Assembly: GCA_036940085.1 (NCBI GenBank) | Contig: JALLBK010000630.1 | Location: 1-10,040, forward strand | Direction of reading: 5' to 3' | Origin: Discostella pseudostelligera | Lineage: Eukaryota > Bacillariophyta > Thalassiosirophyceae > Thalassiosirales > Thalassiosiraceae | DNA: 10,040 bases | In this document: positions 1-6,664 of the stretch, in pieces | Layout of the letters: each line of letters opens with the position of its first letter | Numbering within the stretch: position 1 is the first letter of the stretch | Position numbers and translations under genes: made by a program | Notes under the pieces: generated by a model | The model's database searches: none | Told to the model about the DNA's origin: nothing | What the model saw: the letters and a program-made list of their open reading frames with translations, nothing else

Positions 1-2283
1 CAGCCAACCGTAAGTGCACACAATTAAGTGTTGGTTTTTCAATTAATTTCATCATTTCCCTTTACCTAACTTACCTTCCTGCTTCATACATTTGTCAAAT
101 CTCACTTTCGTCTCTAGAACCTTCCCATTAATTTCTGCCCTGTCTGCACACTCATCTGTCTCTGTGCCAGATGCACACGTCGACTCGTGGATAAAGCAAA
201 ATCGCTACAGAAAGAATGTCAAAAGCAAAATGTTGGTCCAGAGGATGCTGACATGGAAAATGTAAATGATCTATGCAGTTTCAAGTTGAAGCACGCTGAT
301 AATGTTACGTCCAATCCACCATCGTCAATAGCCAGCGTTCCTCAGCGAATTAGCAAGGACAAGGGATCGAGTAAGAAGGTCAAACACGAGCAGATAAAAG
401 AAAGTAAAGGAGATGGAATGAACAATAAGCGACGACAATCTTCCGGGTCGGTTGACATAGACGACGACGATGATGCTGTCGAAGGTGCACGGAAGAGTAG
501 TTCTCGTTCGATGCGTTCCTCGCCATCCTCAGACGCTATTGTTGATGAACGCCCCAGGAAAAAGAGAAAGTCAGAAATGCCGACCACATTTGTTTCAGTA
601 TTGAAAGTTCCTCCCTCTGCATTCCCCAAGGAAATGTGTTGTGGCGAGGATTTAGACCCCTCAACAGCAGAGGATATGAATATGGTATTCAGCCCCGATG
701 GGTCGTTTCCCGTTGACGAGTCTACTGTACCAAGTTTGGGTAATTCGCAGAAGTATCAAGATTTGATTCCACCATTTACCACGGAAAGCCATTTTTTCAT
801 ATGTGCTGAATGCGGTCGAAACGATGGCGAGCTCGTTCTCTGCAAGGTGTGTCCCAGGGCATATCACGAGATGTGTCTTGCAAAATCAAATTCCTCCACA
901 GCTGTCGAAGACGACGATGGTGGTGACGCCACAATCACTTCATCCGGGGTGCGATGTAAGCAGTTGACAAGTCCATGCAAACGTTGTGAATGTGACCGCA
1001 AAGTGATGGACTCGGAGATGGACAACGTTTCAGAAACAAAGAAGAATGAGAGTCAAAACTACACAAGCATTGGCATGATACTGTGCGAATTGCAGCAGAT
1101 ATTGAACAAGTTGATTGACTATGATTTTGGATTTATTTTTGCCACTCCTGGTGAGTCGATGTGTGTGCTATAATTACTTAAAGTTCTTTTGCATCAATAA
1201 TGACGCCCCGCTTTCACATCCGGTTTGTTTACTCGGTTAGTGAACCCTAATGAGGTAATCGATTATCACCAGATCATTACCAAACCAATGGATTACGGCA
1301 CAATTATATCCAAGTTAGAAACGAGGCAATATGTCACAACTGACAACAACCTTTTCAAAAAGGTTAGTGGAGTAGAATTATTGGACGCCATGGAAAAGTT
1401 GTTGCTGCAGGCTCTGCTGGATGTATTGCAAGTGCATCACAATTGCTTCCTATACAACCCCAAAGGCTCGAACTACTACCGTGCTGGAAAAGTTCAAGAA
1501 AGACAATGGGATGCATACTTCAATAAACTTACGAGGAGAAGTTTCCCGGACTTTGTCTTGTTGCAGCTGATGAGATTTCGGGAGGATTGCAAAGATGAAC
1601 GTAAAAGAACTGTCCGCTCACGACATTTTGAAGCAAATAATCCAGAGGGAAGACAATGCAAGCCTATTGCGGTGTTCGACCCTGACACAAAGAGAATTGT
1701 GAAGCAGTACAGTTCCAAGGTATCGGCTAGAACCGCCGCTAAAATCCTCTCGAACATGGGATATGCGTGTGAAACTGAATTGACCTCCACCAGTACGAAG
1801 ACTCGTTTGGATCATGCTGAAGACCCAACGAAGCCTCTTTTTGGATATCAATGGCTACGCACAGAGAAGCTCAAGAGTGGGTTGTTTAAGATCAAGCCAT
1901 ACTTTCATAGTGACAACTTGAAGTCTCCAACTCCTAACAACATTGTAATACTAAAGGCCGATGCTGCCGTTGGAGGAGCACAGCAAGGGTTTGAATCTGA
2001 GGAGGCAGCATATGGTGATTGGTTGAATGAAAAATCGAAATCGTTCACAACGTCTTCACATGTCGATGAAGAAGAAAGTGATGACACTCGATATGATTTC
2101 CTAATGAATTATCTTGACGGACATAGGTCAATCAATGGGATTGTATGGAACAGAGTCGATAACAATACCATGGGTATCGCCGTTGCTCCCAAATTACCAC
2201 CGAAATCAACTGGAAAAGTAGTGATGGAAGAGGAACACGCCCCAAAGTCACCAATGAGGAAAAAAGAGAGTAAAGAGTATTGA
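1..2283 (+). CDS. PHD finger-bromodomain protein, 5' end missing
   Basis: Probable nuclear chromatin reader. Proposed exons are <1-9, 171-1150, 1241-1362 and 1411-2283, joined by GT-AG introns beginning GTAAGT, GTGAGT and GTTAGT; the joins keep one frame to the TGA at 2281-2283. The first 600 bases of the long exon encode a charged, low-complexity region with an Asp run and basic KKRK-like patches. A PHD finger (C4HC3) follows: CAEC at 802-813, CKVC at 841-852, YHEMC at 862-876 and CKRC at 976-987. The bromodomain starts near 1072 and crosses the second intron: FATPVNPNEV, then KPMDYGTI, then LYNPKGSNYYRAG, whose Asn in YN is the usual acetyl-lysine contact. The C-terminal ~200 residues match no domain I can name; a segment near 1660-1770 (FDPDTKRIVKQYSSKVSA) looks ordered. 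PHD-bromodomain pairs in other eukaryotes read histone-tail methylation and acetylation. Domain calls are firm; the specific orthologue is not known. Confidence 0.85.
1363..1410 (+). other. 48-nt in-frame intron inside the bromodomain
   Basis: The segment starts GTTAGT after AAG and ends CTGCAG. It is 48 nt long, phase 0, and has no stop, so the frame stays open whether or not it is spliced. Translated, it adds 16 residues (VSGVELLDAMEKLLLQ). Removing it gives NLFKKALLDVLQVHHNC and then FLYN, which fits the usual helix B to helix C spacing of bromodomains; keeping it makes this stretch much too long. I infer a real intron, possibly retained in some transcripts. It is unusually short and lacks a strong pyrimidine tract. 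Confidence 0.7.
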
Positions 2284-2352
2284 AATAATGGCCTTTGCTT
2301 ACTTTAAAGATACTCTTCACTCATCTGTCAACTCTGCTGGGCGGGCGCTGTC

Positions 2353-2383
2353 CCTGGCGCCTCCTACCTGGCTCCTGGCGCCA
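2353..2383. repeat. GC-rich repeat pair and hairpin
   Basis: CCTGGCGCC occurs at 2353-2361 and again at 2374-2382. Because GGCGCC is self-complementary, TGGCGCC at 2355-2361 can also pair with GGCGCCA at 2377-2383 around a 15-nt loop. It lies about 70 nt after the stop at 2283, so it may fall in the 3' UTR or at its end. Function unknown. Confidence 0.5.
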
Positions 2384-2459
2384 CGCACACTCCACAACAT
2401 ACAGACTTAGTACGTATCGAACTAATGATGGATGAAAGAAAAGATAATATGCGGGATGC

Positions 2460-2801
2460 GGGATGAGAAGGCATACCTAGAATATCTAGAGGAGTCTTTT
2501 GAGGTGATGCGACGCGATGCGAAGCCACCACCACCATGGCTCCTAGATCTGATACTACACTGAGTAAAGGTTATTATTTACGGGATGAGAAGGCAAAAAC
2601 GCGAAGCGAAGCCATCCCCATCCCTCATGGAGTATGGAGTGCTGACCGAAGACCGCAGGTCTTCGAGGATCGCAAGAAATGGTGACGCGAAGCGAATCCA
2701 CCACTGGTATGGCTCCTCGCTTGGTGATCAACTACATGGAATGAATGACATATCTACGACGTCTACGGGATGAGAAGGCAAAAACGCGAAGCGAAGCCAT
2801 C
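2460..2801 (+). repeat. Degenerate interspersed repeat, three copies
   Basis: The core GGGATGAGAAGGC occurs at 2460-2472, 2582-2594 and 2767-2779. The last two copies extend to a perfect 37-bp direct repeat, 2580-2616 and 2765-2801, which includes AAAAACGCGAAGCGAAGCC. A second shared block (GACGCGA.GCGAA.CCACCA, then ATGGCTCCT) is at 2511-2546 and, with several mismatches, at 2684-2719. The blocks alternate, so this looks like a decayed tandem array with units of roughly 120-185 bp. No terminal inverted repeats or coding capacity are visible. Confidence 0.75.
2647..2665. repeat. Perfect 8-bp hairpin within the repeat array
   Basis: CGAAGACC at 2647-2654 and GGTCTTCG at 2658-2665 are perfect inverted arms around the 3-nt loop GCA. 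It lies between the two 37-bp repeats. Its role is unknown. Confidence 0.5.
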
Positions 2802-3061
2802 ACGGACCGACGACGACAGCACTCTGGTTCGCGCAACTACTGCTCTAGGCACTGCATTATCTCTCCTTCAGAGCAGGCAAGTCTTCTACTCTGGAGTTCC
2901 ATTCGAGGCCAGTACATAAAAAATCACAGCCGTGGTCGTCAATATCCAGCGTCCAGAGAGTGGTAGGGGAGGATCAAAGGCACAACTTCATTGTTACTTT
3001 CATCACCCTCAAACTGACAGTACTTCTATACTCCCAACCAGCATACTAGTACAATATCAAG

Positions 3062-3627
3062 ATGCGCTTCTCCTCCAATTGTTCTCTTCCTATTATAGGA
3101 TTGCTGCTCTTGTTAGCCACATGTCTGGATCCGATTAATTCATTGGTGCGTGCCGTTTCTTCGAATTTGAATTCGGCGTGTGTGGCGTGTGTACTACGCC
3201 GCTCCTTGTTCGTTATTCATAATCAAACATTATTGGCGCTCACTCGATAAGCTCCCGGTTCTTGTTCTCTCCTCAATCCCCATTGACCACTATCATCATG
3301 AAAATATGGAAAAATGATGCTGAATCTCACTCTTCACTTGCCGAAAAAAACAGCATATTGACAGTGTGCCGAAGACATCGGCGAGGACGAAGAACATCTT
3401 GAAGGATGAACAAAGGAGGATATTGAGGCCGAGTACAAAACCCCCGACTCGGCCCCCCACTTCGCCACCGACCCGGTCCCCAACAACTTCACCACCGACT
3501 CGGCTTCCCACCACCTACTTCACTACCGACTGAGGCTCCCACCCCGCTCCCAACGTCACCACCGACTTGGGCACCAACCCCGCTCCCTACGAGGAAAAGT
3601 CAGTCGAAGCCCACAAAGAAGAGGTAG
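3062..3627 (+). pseudogene. Secreted Pro-Thr-repeat protein, frameshifted copy
   Basis: Exon 1 (3062-3145) encodes 28 residues, MRFSSNCSLPIIGLLLLLAT and then CLDPINSL, a clear signal peptide. A phase-0 intron starts GTGCGT at 3146 and ends at the AG at 3352-3353. Exon 2 opens HIDSVPKTSARTKNILKDEQ, then RRILRPSTKPPT and Pro-Thr repeats. The frame ends at TGA 3531-3533, giving 87 residues. A one-base shift between about 3510 and 3516 would instead continue the repeat (PTSLPTEAPTPLPTSPPTWA) to SKPTKKR and TAG at 3625-3627, an ending like that of the intact neighbour at 4253 (AKPTKRK). No splice signal bridges the shift. The 3' flanks of the two copies are also similar. It could be a recent pseudogene, an expressed short form, or a sequencing error. 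Confidence 0.65.
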
Positions 3628-4252
3628 TGAGTTCTTTTGTCGCAACACGGTCGAGCAAGGGAACGATGATTTTTTGTTAGAGGTGTTATGCGCAGCAATA
3701 GTAGAGGGACCAGCCGTTGGCCGTTGGATGGGGATGGGATCACGACCAACACCAATACAAAACACCAACACCAAAAAAGTGATAGTTCGAACTTTTCGAG
3801 ATCCTGTACCTAACCGAAATGCATACCCCTACATACGTTCCGTTAAGATTTTCTAAAATCAGTTTCTATTTTTGCCAAAAATCATATCTGAGAATAGTAT
3901 CGAACAGTTTCGAACTCTTCACGACAAACGAATTCCGGTACTGTATGATGTGTATTGGTACGCCGCGCACCGCGCACCTTCGTACCAAAACTAAGGACTG
4001 AGTAGTATCTCAACGACCGCTTCATCTCCGCGCACCCTCTTCTTAACGCACACACCTGCAGAATCAGAATTTATCTTGCTATGAAACTATCAAATGTGAG
4101 AGGACGAGCCGATGATAGATCACACCATAGATCATGGTTTCTCCCCAATCCCCAAAGCTTTTCATTCTCAGCAATCATAATATCAGACAAGTCTTTAAAG
4201 TGCTGTAGGCGGCAAAAATAAAATATTAATACGCATCAGCAAAAACATCATC
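3628..4252. other. Intergenic region between the two Pro-Thr-repeat genes
   Basis: I find no gene here. The first ~75 nt resemble the 3' flank of the downstream copy (a GTGAGT, TTCTTT, then CAACACG-like stretch), as expected of a tandem duplication. The rest holds one hairpin at 3955-3988 and AT-rich sequence just before the next start (AAAATAAAATATTAATA near 4215-4231). This is the presumed promoter and leader of the second copy. Confidence 0.55.
3955..3988. repeat. Inverted repeat with GC-rich loop
   Basis: TTGGTACG at 3955-3962 and CGTACCAA at 3981-3988 are perfect 8-bp inverted arms. The 18-nt loop contains CCGCGCA twice in tandem (3963-3976). It lies about 265 nt upstream of the start at 4253. 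It could be a protein-binding site or chance; no function can be assigned. Confidence 0.45.
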
Positions 4253-5074
4253 ATGCGCTCAAACAACATTCCTCTTACTGCAGTTCTAGTGGCTGCTTTG
4301 TTCCTAGCATGTCTGGATCCTATCAAATCGGTACGTGCTGCTGCGTGTTCTGCCTTGCGCAGCTGCTGTTTGAAATTTGGGGTTATTGATCATTGATCAT
4401 TAATCCTTGCCGTTGCCATCCATCAAATTTATGGCTGCGCTCGTCGCTCAACAATGTCAACGTCCAATTCATTGCTTCGTTCTTTGTCGTCGCTCGTCGT
4501 CTACTACTAGCAGCAGCATCATAACGTTGGGGTCTTGAAGGACGAGGTGGAGGGCGGCGGAGAAGCAGGACGGAGATTGAAGAGGAGTACAAAACCTCCG
4601 ACTCCGGCCCCCACTTTGCCACCGACTTGGGCCCCGACTTCGAAGCCGACTACTCGCGCGCCAACTTCATCACCGACTACTCGATCCCCAACATCATTAC
4701 CAACTCCGACACCAACTTCATCACCAACTCGGTCACCAACCCCGGTCCCCTCTTCATCACCGTCTCGAAAACCCACCCCAGTCCCCACCAAGAAGAGTGC
4801 GTTAAGGCGTTTGAAACCGACCCTACCCCCAACTCGGGCACCAACTTCACAACCGACTCAGAAACCCACTCCGCACCCCACGAGGAAGAGTGCGTTGCCG
4901 AAGCCTGCAAAACCGACCCGGCTCCCCACTCCGCCACCGACTGCAAAACCCACCCGCCCCCCCACTCCACCACCGACTACTCTGGCCCCAACTCGGGCAC
5001 CGACTTCACAACCGACTCAGAAACCCACTTTGACCCCCACAAAAAGGAGTGCGAAGCCTACAAAGAGGAAGTGA
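4253..5074 (+). CDS. Secreted Pro-Thr-repeat protein
   Basis: Two exons, 4253-4330 and about 4511-5074, encode ~213 residues. Exon 1 is a 26-residue signal peptide (MRSNNIPLTAVLVAALFLAC, LDPIKS) ending at a GTACGT donor. The intron is phase 0; the acceptor is the TAG at 4508-4510, and the next two AGs would only remove one or two Gln. Exon 2 reads QQHHNVGVLKDEVEGGG, EAGRRLKRSTKPP, then Pro-Thr repeats of the form PTxxPT in three modules, each ending in a basic K/R-SA segment (KKSALRRLK, RKSALPKPAK, KRSAKPTKRK). Modules 2 and 3 share a near-identical 44-bp stretch. No catalytic domain or membrane segment beyond the signal is visible. Such Pro-Thr-rich chains in diatoms are usually extracellular or wall-associated linkers; that role here is inference. 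RRL tripeptides before the repeat and in module 1 fit the RXL processing motif known from some diatom silica-associated proteins. The upstream gene at 3062 is a broken paralogue. Confidence 0.8.
4827..5029 (+). repeat. Internal 159-bp repeat of the Pro-Thr gene
   Basis: A 44-bp stretch at 4827-4870 recurs at 4986-5029 with one mismatch, a period of 159 bp or 53 codons. It encodes PTRAPTSQPTQKPT in both copies. The frame is kept, so the protein has grown by in-frame module duplication. Confidence 0.85.
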
Positions 5075-5455
5075 GTGGTTTCTTTCGTCAGCACACGAGG
5101 ACCGAAGCAGTGGTGTTAGTGTTGGAAGAGAGCTATGATCATCATTTATTGTGACGAATTGTGACAGAGGAGAGTAATTGCAGTGCGGCTGTTCTTGTAC
5201 AGAGTTAATGTTTTCTTTTTCTGTGGATGTGGGTGATAGGACGAAATGTTAGACCAATGATGAAGGATGATGAGGATGCTACGAAGTACTAGTATGCGCT
5301 GCTGCTAGGAGTAGTAAGACTTAAGAAGAGTCCGAGAATATGCGTCAAACTTAGTACTATGATCTATTAGTAGCAGACAGTGTGTAAGTGAGTCTGAAAG
5401 AAGTAGATATCAAGTCTCACCAAGAACTCTCACCAATCACAAGTAACAGCTCTGA

Positions 5456-5482
5456 CACGTGGAAGTTTGGCTTCCCGCCAAA
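5456..5482. promoter_or_regulatory. G-box and E2F-like site upstream of H-protein gene
   Basis: CACGTG at 5456-5461 is a palindromic G-box/E-box core within the decamer CACGTGGAAG. TTCCCGCCAAA at 5472-5482 is the exact reverse complement of the E2F consensus TTTGGCGGGAA. They lie about 150-170 nt upstream of the chosen start at 5629. The same decamer and similar E2F-like sites occur in the divergent promoter at 8289-8583. Binding is inferred from sequence alone. Confidence 0.5.
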
Positions 5483-5500
5483 TCATGATTGCTCATGGAC

Positions 5501-5529
5501 ACGTCAACCTCCACGTCATACCTACGTCA
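5501..5529. promoter_or_regulatory. Three ACGTCA (CRE-like) elements
   Basis: ACGTCA occurs at 5501-5506, 5513-5518 and 5524-5529, spaced 12 and 11 bases apart, about one helical turn each. ACGTCA/TGACGT is the core of bZIP/CRE-type sites; in the diatom Phaeodactylum the same hexamers are the CO2/cAMP-responsive elements of carbonic anhydrase promoters. The cluster is 100-128 nt upstream of the H-protein start. A CO2-responsive role is inference. Confidence 0.5.
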
Positions 5530-5628
5530 TACCGTCTGTCCTCCGCCCGCCCGCAGATATCCGATCCTTCGTTAGTTCTGCATGATGCAATGCGTGCCAA
5601 GCACTTTCAACAATCAACAATCCAGACC

Positions 5629-6380
5629 ATGATGATGTCTTCCGCATCCGTCGCCCTCGCCAATGCCGCCAAGCGCTCCATGGCCCACCATGCCTTCCTA
5701 CGGACATCAGTCTCCTCCTCTTTCCGAGTGATGCCGGTGTCAGCGCGATGGATGGGCACTTATTACACTCCAGGTGCGTTTCTTCGTTTGATGCCAACTA
5801 ATATTTGCCGCCGACGCCCAGCCTGGGCAATTGGCTGCAGATTATTCATTACAAGAGCGTAATTCCCTGACTGATTTTTACTGACAATCACTGCGCTTAT
5901 TCATCTCAATATCTTTGTGCGTGCATCTTCCCCATTTCTGTCTCTGCCGACATCACTACCACAATACAAATACATCTACTCATAATCCACACACTTATTA
6001 TTACTCATATACACTCACAAACAGCTCACGAATACTGCAAAGTAGACGGTAAGACTGCCACCATCGGCATTACCGACTTTGCCCAGGCAGCATTAGGCGA
6101 CATTGTCTTTGTTGACCTTCCCACTCCCGGCGACACCTTCTCGGCCAAAGATTCCTTCGGTTCGGTAGAATCTGTCAAGGCTGCCTCGGACGTCTACGCT
6201 CCCATCTCGGGAAAAGTAATGGAAGTGAATGAATCATTGGCTGATGAACCTGGATTGGTCAACACTAGTGCCGAAACGGATGCTTGGTTTATTAAAATGG
6301 AATTGAGTGATGAAAAAGAGTTGGAGGGGTTGATGAGTGCCGAGCAGTATAAGGATCATTGTGAAAAGGAGGCGCATTAA
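5629..6380 (+). CDS. GCSH: Glycine cleavage system H protein, mitochondrial
   Basis: Carries the lipoyl arm that shuttles the aminomethyl group of glycine between the P, T and L proteins of the mitochondrial glycine decarboxylase complex, the key step of photorespiratory glycine use. Exons 5629-5773 and 6025-6380 flank a 251-nt phase-1 GTGCGT...ACAG intron and give 166 residues. Residues 1-43 are rich in Ser, Ala and Arg with few acidic residues, a mitochondrial presequence. The mature part begins YYTPAHEYCKVDG and shows ATIGITDFAQAALGDIVFVD, then SVESVKAASDVYAP with lipoylated Lys100, and GKVMEVNE. The C-terminal ESLADEPGLVN and DAWFIKMEL complete the family pattern. I chose ATG 5629, the first of three consecutive ATGs, because A lies at -3 and an AC-rich leader precedes it; the in-frame ATG at 5590 (13 residues more) is the main alternative. 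The adjacent methyltransferase gene at 6665 converges on it. Confidence 0.95.
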
Positions 6381-6396
6381 GTATGTGATGATTTTC

Positions 6397-6429
6397 TCTC
6401 TCTTTGATGAGCGTGATGAGAAAGAGAGA
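6397..6429 (+). terminator. 3' UTR hairpin after the H-protein gene
   Basis: TCTCTCTTT (6397-6405) and AAAGAGAGA (6421-6429) form a perfect 9-bp stem, starting 16 nt after the stop. The 15-nt loop is a direct repeat, GATGAG-CGT-GATGAG. It probably acts in the mRNA 3' UTR; termination as such is not shown by sequence. Confidence 0.45.
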
Positions 6430-6444
6430 TGGGGAATGATGGAA

Positions 6445-6450
6445 AATAAA
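6445..6450 (+). promoter_or_regulatory. Possible poly(A) signal of the H-protein gene
   Basis: AATAAA lies 65 nt after the stop, just beyond the hairpin. The canonical hexamer is weakly conserved in diatoms, so this is only suggestive. Confidence 0.35.
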
Positions 6451-6664
6451 TCACAATGAAATGATACGATGATGTTGGATGATCGGAGAGATCAATTTTT
6501 AGGATGTACACAACACAAATATTGAAACCGAAACAATTGGTGGTTTATCGATGAGGGGGGTGTATTAAGAGACTATGACAACACTGATATTCTTTCGCAT
6601 GTCTATCCTAGTTTAGGACCAGACCACAAAAATTTTGCATCTCTCTTCATCGCATGTTATTAAA

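Larger units (their letters stand above)
2284..3061. other. Intergenic region with degenerate repeats
   Basis: No convincing coding region. The small open frames lack codon structure, homology that I recognise, or good start contexts. The stretch holds the 3' flank of the PHD-bromodomain gene, two short hairpins, a degenerate interspersed repeat (2460-2801), and the presumed promoter and AC-rich leader of the gene starting at 3062. I see no tRNA or other RNA gene. Confidence 0.6.
5075..5628. other. Intergenic region and H-protein promoter
   Basis: The left part is the 3' flank of the Pro-Thr-repeat gene. The right part, from about 5450, contains a G-box, an E2F-like site and three ACGTCA elements, then an AC-rich stretch (CAATCAACAATCCAGACC at 5611-5628) that looks like a 5' leader. 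An open frame from an ATG at 5467 runs in phase with the H-protein presequence, but it covers these promoter motifs and I treat it as noncoding. Confidence 0.55.
6381..6664. other. Intergenic space between convergent genes
   Basis: These 284 nt separate the stop of the H-protein gene from the stop of the minus-strand methyltransferase and should hold both 3' UTRs. A hairpin (6397-6429) and an AATAAA (6445-6450) are visible on the plus strand. No coding region is seen. Confidence 0.6.

Noticed and set aside
187..1173. Treating 187-1173 and 1225-2283 as two separate genes
   Set aside because: The open frames start at GTG and TTG, not ATG, and the bromodomain is split between them. A GTGAGT...TTAG intron at 1151-1240 joins them in frame.
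2585..3138. Three short overlapping plus-strand open frames in the intergenic repeat region
   Set aside because: They run through degenerate repeats, change frame between repeat copies, and have no conserved domains or good start contexts.
3296..3514. A minus-strand Gly-Val-rich open frame (also 4519-4791)
   Set aside because: Both are antisense shadows of the Pro-Thr repeats, where PT codons read as GV/VG on the other strand.
4383..4402. Tandem TTGATCA in the intron of the Pro-Thr gene
   Set aside because: A two-copy AT-rich heptamer inside an intron is easily due to chance; no function can be supported.
4627..5154. A 175-codon open frame overlapping the Pro-Thr-repeat exon in another plus frame
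   Set aside because: The Pro/Thr codon repeats (CCGACT, CCAACT) leave several frames open. It has no signal peptide or spliced upstream exon, and the frame joined to the signal-peptide exon is the one with the coherent PTxxPT pattern.
5467..5862. H-protein translation starting at ATG 5467 and ending at 5864
   Set aside because: The upstream part covers promoter-type motifs, and the 3' end reads through a GTGCGT donor. Splicing at 5774-6024 restores the full H-protein domain.
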